This document shows positions 44,572-53,152 of a stretch of DNA of 64,000 nucleotides, one piece after another; within the stretch, counting starts at the first letter, position 1; each line of letters starts with the position of its first letter. A program made the translations under genes and the position numbers. The DNA comes from Desulfopila sp. IMCC35008 (GTDB lineage Bacteria > Desulfobacterota > Desulfobulbia > Desulfobulbales > Desulfocapsaceae): assembly GCF_010646885.2 (NCBI RefSeq), contig NZ_CP050700.1:780001-844000 (forward strand), read 5' to 3'. Under the pieces are notes generated by a model. It was not told where the DNA came from and made no database searches. It saw nothing but the letters and a program-made list of their open reading frames with translations.

Positions 44572-47500
44572 ATGCTGATTGATTCCGGCAGGGTCGTTTC
44601 CGATTTCGATCCACACTTCAAGATTTTTCATGAACTGATGCCGTTCAAGGTTCAGGAAATCCTGCTCGTCTCAAGCCTTTACGATGCCTTTATCATGGAG
44701 GAGGACGGCAGCCTCGCCACCCGATTGATCCATGAATACCGCGGTCTCAATCTCTCAAAAGCACCTCGGATAACAAGGGTTTCCACGCCACAGGAGGCTA
44801 TCGATATTGTTTCGGTAAAGCCTTTTGATATGGTTATCACCATGCCCTATCTGGGGAGCATGAACGCGTTTGAGCTGGGAGAGGAGATCAAAAAGACGAA
44901 ACCTGAGATCCCGATTATCCTGGTAGCTCACAATATCCGCGCCACCTTTCCCGACAAGGTGGATAGCCATGGGGTTGACTCAACGTTTCTCTGGTGTTGC
45001 GAGGCGGATCTCTTGCTCGCCATTATCAAGAATGTGGAAGATCACCGCAATGTCGATGCCGATATTGAACGGGCCATGGTGCGTGTCATTATCTATGTGG
45101 AAGATTCGCCGATCTATCGGTCAATCTTTCTGCCCATGATTTATAACGAGGTTGTCCGTCAGACCCAGTCGGTGCTTGATGAGAGCCTGAATGAGCGGCA
45201 CCGGTTGCTGCGTATGCGTGCCCGTCCTCGTATCCTCATGGCTACCAACTATGAAGAGGCACTACAGCTGTATGAACGCTATAAACCGTACGTGTTCGGT
45301 ATTATTTCTGATGCGAGGTTTAGGAAAGATGGGGAGTTGAGAGGGGATGCCGGAAGTCTGTTCCTTCGGCATGTTCGTTCGGAAATCCATGATCTGCCCA
45401 TGCTGATGGTCTCTTCAGAACAGGAGAACAGGGAGGTTGCCGAGCAATTACCGGCAGTATTTATCAACAAGAATTCACCGGTTATCCGGGACGAGATACA
45501 CGACTTCTTTCTGAATTACCTTGGTTTTGGTGATTTTGTTTTCAGGCTTCCTGATGAAACCCCAATAGGGCATGCCTCAAACCTCCAGGAGTTTGAGGAG
45601 AAGCTGCGGGTAATCCCTGACGAGTCCCTTAAATACCATGCCCAAAGGAATCATTTCTCCAACTGGGTCATGGCCAGGGCCGAGGTAGCTCTCGCTCGAC
45701 GGCTACATAACGATTATATATCCCGGATAGACAATCTCGACGAAATGCGTGATGACCTGGTTTTCAAGGTTCATTCGCTCAGGAAACTGCGTCAGCAGGG
45801 AGTTGTCGTCAAATTCTCTACCAATGACTATGATCCTGATATCATGGATTTTGTTAAAATCGGTGGAGGCTCCATGGGAGGCAAGGCACGTGGGCTGGCT
45901 TTCATGTGGGCCTGCCTCCAGGGGGCCAGTAAGGAGGGGTCGGCATTATCCGAATATTCTGTAACTATCCCCAAAACATGCGTGATTACGGCCGACGGTT
46001 TTGATGCCTTTGTGGCTGAAAATAATTTGTATTATAACTCCTCTATGCAGGATGAGATGGTAGCGGACCTCTTCCTTGATGCCAAGTTGCCGTCCTGGCT
46101 CAGGAAGGAGCTCTCTGGATTCTTGAAGAAAACCGATGCACCATTATCGGTCCGCTCATCAAGCCTGCTCGAAGACGCCCAGTTCAAACCGTATGCCGGA
46201 CTTTATTCGACGTATTTCCTGGCCAATAATAATGAGGATTTCCATGAGCGGCTCAACCAGCTTGAAGGTGCTGTGAAGTTGGTATACGCCTCCACCTGGT
46301 TTGCAAGCCCCCGTGCTTTTGCCCGCTCCAGCCATCAGGGACGTGAGGATTCCATGGCCGTTATTATCCAGCAGGTGGTCGGCAGTGAAAACGACGGTTT
46401 CTGGTATCCGGCGGTTTCCGGGGTGGCGCAGTCCCATAATTATTATCCAGTCATGGGTATGAAGGCGGATGAGGGGATAGCTCACATCGCGTTGGGAATC
46501 GGCAAGACCGTGGTGGAAGGGGAGAAATCGTTGCGCCTTTCACCGGCACATCCGAAGCGGCTGCTGCAGTTTTCATCTGTTGAGGATATTCTGGAGAATT
46601 GTCAGCGACAGTTCTATGCTATCGATATGTATTCCAACGGCTGTCTGCAACGATATGGATCAAATCTGGTGAAAAGAGAGGTTCAGGACGCTGAACACGA
46701 GATGCCGGTGCAGATGCTTGCCTCAACCTATGTGCCCGAAGAACACCGCATCCGTGATTCGATTCTTCCGGGAGTGAAGATCCTGACCTTTGCCCAGATC
46801 CTCAAATACAAGACCTATCCGCTGGCCGACATTATGACCGAACTGCTCAAGCTGGGTCGTGATGGTATGGGGTGCGAGATCGAGATTGAGTTCGCTGCAG
46901 CACTTCATCCTGATATCCAGAAATCAACGTTCTATTTCCTGCAGATACGACCGATGGTCACCGGCGGTGAGAAAGCGGATGTGCAAATTTGTGATCAGGA
47001 GATAAACGATTCGTTCTGTTTTTCCAGGCAGGCTCTGGGACACGGCACCTTTGATACAATTGAGGATATTGTGTATGTGGATTTATGCTCTTTCGACCCG
47101 TCTGCGACTCGCGATATTGCCAATGAGATAGGCGCACTAAACAAGAAATTGGTTCATGAGGGGCGACAGTTCCTTTTGATCGGGCCGGGTAGGTGGGGCT
47201 CGGCGGACCCATGGCTCGGGATTCCGGTCCAGTGGAGTGATATTTCAGGAGTCGGGGCGATTATTGAGCTGAGAAATGAAGCCCTTCGGGTCGACCCTTC
47301 TCAGGGGTCTCATTTTTTCCAGAACATTACCTCTCTTGGGATTCCATACCTGACGGTAACGGAATCACGGAACCCCACGGAGAAGAACAGGGAGGACGAC
47401 TTTTTCGATTGGCAGTGGCTGACAGACCACCCTGCGAAGAAGGAACTGAAATATGTACGGCATACCCGCCTGGATAAGCCGATCGTAATCAAGTGTGACG

Positions 47501-47595
47501 GGAAAAGATCTGAAAGCTGTCTGCTGCCGGGTGGCAGTGAGGAGAGTTCCTGCACTGTTGAGGGACTGCGGGTATATAACGGGCGATACAGTTGA
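44572..47595 (+). CDS. Receiver-like/PEP-synthase ATP-binding-domain fusion protein
   Basis: 1007-aa protein with an unusual layout. Residues about 28-150 resemble a receiver domain but lack the phosphoacceptor (FDMVITMPYLGSMNAF, where Asp is expected). Residues about 165-320 form a second receiver-like fold: VIIYVEDSPIYRSIFLPM, acceptor-like GIISDARFRKDGEL, LMVSSEQ and INKN. After a linker (about 335-420), residues about 435-800 match the ATP-grasp domain of PEP synthase and pyruvate phosphate dikinase: GGGSMGGKARGLAFMWA, LSVRSSSLLEDAQFKPYAG, ALGIGKTVVEGEK and FYFLQIRPM. The phosphohistidine and PEP/pyruvate domains are absent; instead there is a roughly 200-aa tail with LIGPGRWGSADPWLGIPV and GSHFFQNITSLGIPYLTV. 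No signal or membrane helix. Confidence 0.85.
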   Translation: MLIDSGRVVSDFDPHFKIFHELMPFKVQEILLVSSLYDAFIMEEDGSLATRLIHEYRGLNLSKAPRITRVSTPQEAIDIVSVKPFDMVITMPYLGSMNAFELGEEIKKTKPEIPIILVAHNIRATFPDKVDSHGVDSTFLWCCEADLLLAIIKNVEDHRNVDADIERAMVRVIIYVEDSPIYRSIFLPMIYNEVVRQTQSVLDESLNERHRLLRMRARPRILMATNYEEALQLYERYKPYVFGIISDARFRKDGELRGDAGSLFLRHVRSEIHDLPMLMVSSEQENREVAEQLPAVFINKNSPVIRDEIHDFFLNYLGFGDFVFRLPDETPIGHASNLQEFEEKLRVIPDESLKYHAQRNHFSNWVMARAEVALARRLHNDYISRIDNLDEMRDDLVFKVHSLRKLRQQGVVVKFSTNDYDPDIMDFVKIGGGSMGGKARGLAFMWACLQGASKEGSALSEYSVTIPKTCVITADGFDAFVAENNLYYNSSMQDEMVADLFLDAKLPSWLRKELSGFLKKTDAPLSVRSSSLLEDAQFKPYAGLYSTYFLANNNEDFHERLNQLEGAVKLVYASTWFASPRAFARSSHQGREDSMAVIIQQVVGSENDGFWYPAVSGVAQSHNYYPVMGMKADEGIAHIALGIGKTVVEGEKSLRLSPAHPKRLLQFSSVEDILENCQRQFYAIDMYSNGCLQRYGSNLVKREVQDAEHEMPVQMLASTYVPEEHRIRDSILPGVKILTFAQILKYKTYPLADIMTELLKLGRDGMGCEIEIEFAAALHPDIQKSTFYFLQIRPMVTGGEKADVQICDQEINDSFCFSRQALGHGTFDTIEDIVYVDLCSFDPSATRDIANEIGALNKKLVHEGRQFLLIGPGRWGSADPWLGIPVQWSDISGVGAIIELRNEALRVDPSQGSHFFQNITSLGIPYLTVTESRNPTEKNREDDFFDWQWLTDHPAKKELKYVRHTRLDKPIVIKCDGKRSESCLLPGGSEESSCTVEGLRVYNGRYS

Positions 47596-47664
47596 CCGGA
47601 GTGGTAATGATTGTTGTGGTATATGGACAAAACAATATAAACAGTAATCAAAAAAGGTAATCCT

Positions 47665-49014
47665 ATGGATCAGTTAATGAGTCTTGTAAAGCAGAGGGAT
47701 CCCGAGCAGAGGGAGTTTCACCAAGCGGTACAGGAGGTGGTGGAAACTGTAAAACCCGTGCTCGACAGGAATATGGAGTATCGCCAGCAAGCGGTTCTGA
47801 AAAGGATTACCGAACCGGAACGGGTTATCATGTTTCGTGTTCCCTGGCAGGACGATGACGGGCAGGTTCAGGTGAACAGAGGATTCAGGGTAGAAATGAA
47901 TTCGGCCCTTGGCCCGTATAAGGGGGGACTTCGTTTTCATCCTTCAGTCAACCTCGGCATTATCAAGTTTTTGGCTTTTGAACAGGTTTTCAAAAATTCG
48001 TTGACCACCCTGGCCATGGGTGGTGGTAAAGGTGGTTCTGACTTCGACCCGAAAGGTAAGTCGGACGGCGAAGTAATGCGGTTTTGCCAGTCATTTATGG
48101 CTGAACTGTACAGGCATATTGGTCCCAACACCGATATCCCCGCCGGGGATATCGGTGTTGGCGCAAGGGAGATTGGATATCTGTTCGGCATGTACAAAAA
48201 GCTAAAAAATGAGTTTACCGGTGTTCTCACCGGTAAGAGCCTGAATTGGGGCGGCAGTCTGATACGACCTGAAGCGACGGGATATGGCAATGTCTATTTC
48301 GCTTCTGAGATGCTGGCAACCCGGCAGGATACCATGGAGGGGAAAATATGTCTGGTCTCCGGGGCAGGTAATGTGGCTCAGTTTACCACCGAAAAGATTT
48401 TGGATCTGGGTGGCAAGGTGGTTACCCTCTCTGACTCTGGAGGATATATCTACGACGAAGCGGGGATTGATCAGGAGAAACTGGCATTTGTAATGCAATT
48501 GAAAAATATCAGACGCGGACGGATCTCAGAATATGTAGAGAAATACCGGTCAGCGGTGTATACGTCGGTCGATCCGACCCTTGATTATAATCCGCTCTGG
48601 ACGCATAAGGCTGATTGTGCCCTGCCATGTGCCACCCAGAATGAAATAAATCAAAAAGACGGGGAAAATCTTGTCAGCGGCGGGGTCCGGCTGGTGAGTG
48701 AAGGGGCAAACATGCCGTGTACTCCGGATGCTATCGATCTGTTTCTTGAGGCCGAAGTACTCTATGCACCGGGAAAAGCGGCGAATGCGGGTGGTGTTGC
48801 TGTATCCGGGCTGGAGATGGCACAAAACTCGATGCGACTTTCCTGGCCCAGGGAAGAGGTTGATAATCGTCTCAAACAAATCATGAAATCGATTCATTCA
48901 ACCTGCCTTGATGCTGCCGCTGATTATAGTATCGGTCAGAACTATCTGGCGGGGGCGAATATCGCAGGATTCACCAAGGTCGTCAACGGCATGCTTGATC
49001 AAGGACTTGTATAG
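47665..49014 (+). CDS. gdhA: Glutamate dehydrogenase (NADP-type)
   Basis: 449-aa hexameric enzyme interconverting glutamate with 2-oxoglutarate and ammonia. GdhA signature: VNRGFRVEMNSALGPYKGGLRFHPSVNL, the active-site Lys-containing segment TTLAMGGGKGGSDFDPKGKSD, PAGDIGVGAREIGYLFGMYK, and the nucleotide-binding VSGAGNVAQFTTEKILDLGG. The ammonium-assimilating E. coli type is about 447 aa, the same size. ATG 47665 has AGG 8 nt upstream. Bpt starts 4 bp after the stop. Confidence 0.96.
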   Translation: MDQLMSLVKQRDPEQREFHQAVQEVVETVKPVLDRNMEYRQQAVLKRITEPERVIMFRVPWQDDDGQVQVNRGFRVEMNSALGPYKGGLRFHPSVNLGIIKFLAFEQVFKNSLTTLAMGGGKGGSDFDPKGKSDGEVMRFCQSFMAELYRHIGPNTDIPAGDIGVGAREIGYLFGMYKKLKNEFTGVLTGKSLNWGGSLIRPEATGYGNVYFASEMLATRQDTMEGKICLVSGAGNVAQFTTEKILDLGGKVVTLSDSGGYIYDEAGIDQEKLAFVMQLKNIRRGRISEYVEKYRSAVYTSVDPTLDYNPLWTHKADCALPCATQNEINQKDGENLVSGGVRLVSEGANMPCTPDAIDLFLEAEVLYAPGKAANAGGVAVSGLEMAQNSMRLSWPREEVDNRLKQIMKSIHSTCLDAAADYSIGQNYLAGANIAGFTKVVNGMLDQGLV

Positions 49015-49018
49015 AGCT

Positions 49019-49783
49019 ATGAACCGGTTTGGCTATTCGATGGATTGCACCAATTATGACAGGCAGTGCGCTTCTGAGTTTTCCATGCTCAGGACACGTG
49101 TAGACCGCTATTTTGTAGAACTTAATACTTCCTGTCCGTATGGGAAGGAGTATCGTGCCTGCTTCTACCAGGCATTGTTCGGTCCGTTGACAGATAGGGC
49201 TATGGAACTCTTTTTGGCAGCGGGTTATCGGCGGAACGGCAATTGTCTGTATACTATGCATTGCCGCCAGTGCAATGCATGCGTTCCGATTCGGATGAAT
49301 CCTCATAATTTTAGGCCTAATCGGAACCAGAAAAGAACTTTGAAGCGAAATCAGGATTTGTCAATCTCCTATGAACCCGTCCGGGTCGATGATGAACATC
49401 TAGAATTATGTGATCGCTTTCTCACCGTTCGTTATCCTCAGGAACAAAATAGCGGTGATAGTTATTATGGTGGATTCTTCTGTAATACCATTGTTAACTC
49501 TATGTGCATTGATTATCGCCTGGACGACCGGCTTGTGGGCAGTTCAATTGTCGACCTCGGACAGAATTGGTTGAATGCCGTCTATTTTTATTTTGACCCT
49601 GATGAAAAAAAACGTAGCCTGGGCACGTTTAACATCATAACACTGGTTAATACCTGTCTTGAGATGGGTATGGATTTCCTGTATCTGGGCTACTTCATTG
49701 AGGGTGTGGGGGCGATGAGTTATAAAAAGAATTTTCATCCACACCAGTTATTCCTGGATAATCAATGGAGGACTATTGAATAA
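49019..49783 (+). CDS. bpt: Aspartate/glutamate leucyltransferase (arginyl-tRNA-protein transferase family)
   Basis: About 254 aa. Bpt adds leucine to N-terminal Asp or Glu of proteins and so marks them for ClpS/ClpAP, the bacterial N-degron route. Family traits: LNTSCPYGKEYRACFYQALF and MHCRQCNACVPIRMN (paired Cys motifs), RFLTVRYPQEQN, YYGGFF and VYFYFDPDEKKRSLGTFNI, YLGYFIEGVGAMSYKKNFHPHQ. Start at ATG 49019, 4 bp after the gdhA stop; a longer frame from 48908 lies inside gdhA. It has no ribosome binding site of its own and is probably translated by coupling with gdhA. Confidence 0.93.
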   Translation: MNRFGYSMDCTNYDRQCASEFSMLRTRVDRYFVELNTSCPYGKEYRACFYQALFGPLTDRAMELFLAAGYRRNGNCLYTMHCRQCNACVPIRMNPHNFRPNRNQKRTLKRNQDLSISYEPVRVDDEHLELCDRFLTVRYPQEQNSGDSYYGGFFCNTIVNSMCIDYRLDDRLVGSSIVDLGQNWLNAVYFYFDPDEKKRSLGTFNIITLVNTCLEMGMDFLYLGYFIEGVGAMSYKKNFHPHQLFLDNQWRTIE

Positions 49784-49869
49784 GTCGTTTATGGTGTAAT
49801 GGTTTGAAAATACAGATGTAAATATTCTTCATGGAAACAGACAGAAGAGATACTTTTTGTTAATCCGGT

Positions 49870-49899
49870 TTGACTGTACTTTCCTTTTTGTGATATCAT
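49870..49899 (+). promoter_or_regulatory. Possible promoter for the small 49968 gene
   Basis: TTGACT (49870-49875) and TATCAT (49894-49899) with an 18-bp spacer form a fair sigma-70 promoter about 60 bp upstream of the 63-codon gene. Confidence 0.4.
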
Positions 49900-49967
49900 T
49901 TTATTGGAAAGGGTGATTGTCCGTGTAACTTTTTCGCGCTGGACCCATTAGACGTGGAGAGGGGATT

Positions 49968-50159
49968 ATGAAAAAGTGGCATATGGAAGAAATCGTTATT
50001 TCGGGTGGGCGTTCTACAGGTAAACTTGAACTTCCCGAGAAGTCTTGGAAGATCCGATGGGCACCTGTTATGCCCGGTTCTGGCAATATCAGGAAAGATC
50101 CATTACTCTCCAGGTATATGAGGAATGCCGCGCATAGAGTTGCCAATATTCTCAAATAG
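49968..50159 (+). CDS. Small hypothetical protein
   Basis: 63-aa protein that I do not recognise. It is supported by a strong ribosome binding site (GGAGAGGGG about 4 nt before ATG 49968) and an upstream promoter-like pair. The sequence MKKWHMEEIVISGGRSTGKL is basic and hydrophilic, with no signal or membrane helix; the middle holds WKIRWAPVMPGSGNIRKDPL and the C-terminus RYMRNAAHRVANILK could be an amphipathic helix. It lies between bpt and amrS and might be a species-specific small protein. Confidence 0.6.
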   Translation: MKKWHMEEIVISGGRSTGKLELPEKSWKIRWAPVMPGSGNIRKDPLLSRYMRNAAHRVANILK

Positions 50160-50238
50160 TTTCTTTCATTTGCTCTTCGAACAGTCCTGTGTCATGAGGG
50201 AATAATCAATACCACTTCATACTTTTTTCTTATACATA

Positions 50239-51249
50239 ATGCATAAAGCTGAACTGTACAGTTATCATGACGGACGAGTTTATTGCAATTTGTGTAACCA
50301 TTCCTGTGTGTTACGTGATGGGCAGAGGGGAAGGTGCCGGGTGCGAATAAACCGTGGAGGCGAGTTATATTCCATGGTTTACGGGCAGATCGTGGCTGAA
50401 AATGTCGACCCTGTAGAGAAAAAGCCGTTGTTTCACCTCCTTCCCGGCACACGTACTTTTTCTTTGTCAACGAGAGGCTGTAACTTCAGGTGTCTGCATT
50501 GTCAGAATGCGTCAATTTCCCAAGTAGAAAAAGACGCTGATCCCACCCATCTCTGCAAGATGTATAGCCCGCAGGATATAGTTGATGGTGCCGTGCAATC
50601 CGGTTGCAAGACAATTAGCTACACCTATGTTGAACCTACTGTATTTTATGAATTTGCAGTGGACTGTGCTGAACTTGCCCTGGCCGAAGGGGTGCGGAAC
50701 ATTTTTGTTTCAAATGGGTATATGAGTGAAGCTGCCGTTCGTCGTCTCGCCCCGCTGACTTTTGGTATCAATATAGACTGCAAAGCGTTCAGCGATGATT
50801 TCTACAAGAAGATTTGTGGTGCCCGACTGCAGCCCGTACTGGATTCTATCGAATTGTATATGCAGTTGGGAGTCTGGGTTGAAGTGACAACCCTGCTTAT
50901 TCCAGGTCTTAACGACAGTAAGGCTGAGTTGCGTGACCTGAGCAGGTTCCTTGTTTCAATCAGCCCGGATATCCCCTGGCATGTGACTGCCTTTCATCCA
51001 AGCTATAAATTGACCACAGTACCGTCTACCCCGCTTTCCACGCTGGATCTCGCCAGAGATATCGGTCTGGAAGCCGGTCTCAGGTATGTATATGCGGGGA
51101 ATATACCCGGGAGCGGCAGGGAGGATACCATCTGCTATGTATGCGGCACTACCCTTATTGAACGGCATGGTTTTTCCATCCTGGCCAACAATCTGCAAAA
51201 TGGCAGATGTGGTCAATGTTTAGCCGATATTGCCGGCCGATGGGTATAA
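50239..51249 (+). CDS. amrS: AmmeMemoRadiSam system radical SAM enzyme
   Basis: 336-aa radical SAM enzyme of the widely conserved but uncharacterised AmmeMemoRadiSam (AMMECR1/MEMO1/radical SAM) set. The opening YCNLCNHSCVLRDGQRGRCRVRIN has the family's N-terminal Cys pattern, and the cluster motif CNFRCLHCQNASISQ (CxxxCxxC) is near residue 84. Other family segments: HLLPGTRTFSLSTRGCNFRC, SYTYVEPTVFYEFAVDCAEL and VTAFHPSYKLTTVP. A C-terminal ribbon has CYVCGTT and NGRCGQC. The MEMO1- and AMMECR1-like partners, which often sit beside it, are not in the window. No clear ribosome binding site. Confidence 0.92.
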   Translation: MHKAELYSYHDGRVYCNLCNHSCVLRDGQRGRCRVRINRGGELYSMVYGQIVAENVDPVEKKPLFHLLPGTRTFSLSTRGCNFRCLHCQNASISQVEKDADPTHLCKMYSPQDIVDGAVQSGCKTISYTYVEPTVFYEFAVDCAELALAEGVRNIFVSNGYMSEAAVRRLAPLTFGINIDCKAFSDDFYKKICGARLQPVLDSIELYMQLGVWVEVTTLLIPGLNDSKAELRDLSRFLVSISPDIPWHVTAFHPSYKLTTVPSTPLSTLDLARDIGLEAGLRYVYAGNIPGSGREDTICYVCGTTLIERHGFSILANNLQNGRCGQCLADIAGRWV

Positions 51250-51294
51250 TTTCTTTTTAGTGTATTCTCCCAGATATCCAAAACAAGAAAGAGT

Positions 51295-52149
51295 CTATTT
51301 TACTTTTCTGTGGAACAGAGAACTACTCACTTTGGTGAGGAGTATGGCAAAGAGTGCAGCTGTCAACCCAAGCAGGACATTGTAGTACGGGGGAGCTGCA
51401 AGGGCAATACGGATTATCAGAGTTGAGAGGGCAAAGCCGGAGTTCCTGAACACTGAATAGAAGGAGGGCTGAAAGCATTGGGAGATGAGCACCACCAGAA
51501 TGTCAGTCAGGATGAGTACCGTGTAAAACTGATGCAGGAAATCAGTATGCTCATGTCCGACAACTGTCAATACTGCGCTGCTTATCCCCATATAACCAAA
51601 CAGACCCAGCAGGAGCAGGGCAATTCCTTTTTTCGCAGCTACAAAGGCGTAGAGATCTGTGGGCCTGTAGGAGTCGTCGGAGGCCTTGGTCTGAATTATG
51701 TAATAATATCCAAGGAGGGCAAAGATCATCAGGGCCCCGAATCCGTCTGACAGGATGTACAGCACGGTCTCCTTGCTTCCCTCAAAGGTTATGGGCTCAG
51801 GCATTTTTGAGAGTTCCTTGAAAGCATTACGCATCAGGATCAGGGAAAGGATCTCAAACTGTTTTCCCACTGAGCGGGAAAAGGAACAGGGCAAGGTAAA
51901 AACAAGACTGATGACTTCAAGAATCAGGACAACCGTAAATGCCGAAGAGATGGCATAAAAGTGATTTGTAGGTACAAAACCAAATGCAGCAGAGTTTAGC
52001 ATTCCCTGGCGTTTTGCCTCGATGGCTACCAGGCTTAAAATAAAGAAGATTACCAGACCAACAGAGATCTTCCGGTGCATTTTTTCGTGTTCCCACTGAT
52101 GGTGAAGGGGGTCGAAAATATAGGTGATTTTCTCGTAAATAGTGTTCAT
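51295..52149 (-). CDS. Unknown polytopic membrane protein
   Basis: 284-aa protein that I do not recognise. At least six membrane helices: about 27-45 (ISVGLVIFFILSLVAIEA), 63-90, 128-150 (GFGALMIFALLGYYYI), 175-195 (IALLLLGLFGYMGISSAVLT), 207-225 and 240-275. The N-terminal cytoplasmic segment MNTIYEKITYIFDPLHHQW is hydrophilic; the loop about 100-125 is charged (KELSKMPEPITFEGSKE). No ribosome binding site is evident. It is convergent with amrS and lies downstream of a PilZ gene and its terminator, so the two need not share a transcript. Confidence 0.75.
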   Translation of the reverse strand: MNTIYEKITYIFDPLHHQWEHEKMHRKISVGLVIFFILSLVAIEAKRQGMLNSAAFGFVPTNHFYAISSAFTVVLILEVISLVFTLPCSFSRSVGKQFEILSLILMRNAFKELSKMPEPITFEGSKETVLYILSDGFGALMIFALLGYYYIIQTKASDDSYRPTDLYAFVAAKKGIALLLLGLFGYMGISSAVLTVVGHEHTDFLHQFYTVLILTDILVVLISQCFQPSFYSVFRNSGFALSTLIIRIALAAPPYYNVLLGLTAALFAILLTKVSSSLFHRKVK

Positions 52150-52249
52150 GCGTAAATGTATAAATGATGTTGGGAGGTTTGTTTTTACGGCACGTTAGCA
52201 TGAAGAGATTCTATTGGCAAACAGAATGCAGAGAAGAGTTCCCTAGCCC

Positions 52250-52287
52250 AAAAAAAAGCGGCTCCCCGATAAACTATCCGGGGAGCC
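52250..52287 (-). terminator. Terminator after the PilZ gene
   Basis: 9-bp perfect stem GGCTCCCCG (52260-52268) and CGGGGAGCC (52279-52287). On the minus strand the stem is followed by eight T, so it stops transcription coming from the PilZ gene before the membrane-protein gene. Confidence 0.9.
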
Positions 52288-52419
52288 TGGAGGAGGATTG
52301 AGAAGATATGAATAATTGTCCCCGATTGTCGGGGTAAATGTATAGGTGTTCGGATAATTTCCCTCGCAAATCAGACCACTCGTTAATCTTGTCACCTGAT
52401 CTTCTGGTGAGGGAACGTG

Positions 52420-52764
52420 CTACATGTGAATTTCGGCGGCCCAGGGGTCAGTTTCTTTCGGTTCCATGGACATCACAAACTCTGTCCACCCCCATGGGGC
52501 ATTGACTATTTCCACTCCGACGTTTTTCTTGTATTTACCTGCTTCAGTCCAGCGGGGTCTACCTACCATTTTAAAATTTTTACCATGGCCGGAAACGACT
52601 ATCGAAAGTCGTTTGGCCTTCTGGTCGAGTTTGGCTGGCAGGTCGTTCATGCATAAACCAAAACGGGAGAGATTATTGATTGAACCGGAAAAAAAACCGA
52701 GGCCGTCCGATACATCAATTGCCAGTCCCAGAGAGTCGATCCGTGGATGCCTTCTTTTTTCCAT
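52420..52764 (-). CDS. PilZ domain protein
   Basis: 114-aa protein with a PilZ-type c-di-GMP-binding fold: RRHPRI near the N-terminus (RxxxR-type motif MEKRRHPRIDS) and the downstream D/NxSxxG-type motif NNLSRFGLCMND, followed by the strands LSIVVSGHGKNFKMVGRPRW and NVGVEIVNAPWGW. The second motif starts with Asn where Asp is usual, so nucleotide binding is likely but not certain. ATG 52764 has AGAGG 4 nt upstream. Probably a single-gene transcript. Confidence 0.8.
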   Translation of the reverse strand: MEKRRHPRIDSLGLAIDVSDGLGFFSGSINNLSRFGLCMNDLPAKLDQKAKRLSIVVSGHGKNFKMVGRPRWTEAGKYKKNVGVEIVNAPWGWTEFVMSMEPKETDPWAAEIHM

Positions 52765-52994
52765 AATACCTCTTTGTTGCAGTTTAATTACCTGTTACCA
52801 CGTTCTTGCCTATCTGCTTTTTTGAGTAGCATTACTTATCAGGTTACCGATATTTTCAAGAGATACAAGGGGAAAATGGGAGGGGGAAATGGCATCAAAG
52901 GATCTACCTGGTAGAGGTGTATGAAATTGTTAGGAATGTTGTGTGGTTTTTTGTGAAAGATTCTCAAGAAAATTATGCCACCTTTTTTACAATT

Positions 52995-53023
52995 TTTCAG
53001 GTGCAAAATATCTGTGCTATAAT
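52995..53023 (+). promoter_or_regulatory. Promoter of the FAD/Fe-S oxidoreductase gene
   Basis: Perfect -10 box TATAAT (53018-53023) with an extended TGC in front, 17 bp after TTTCAG (52995-53000). It implies a leader of about 120 nt. The rest of the 388-bp gap 52765-53152 holds no gene. Confidence 0.65.
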
Positions 53024-53152
53024 GACGGCTGATTCTTCAAGTACTCTTGTTATCTCATTTATAAGCAACCTACGACAAAGTGGTTATTGTGTTCTCTGCA
53101 CTCCAACATCTTGAAGTCATAGTGTATTCACCATCACAGGAGAAGCTTCACC

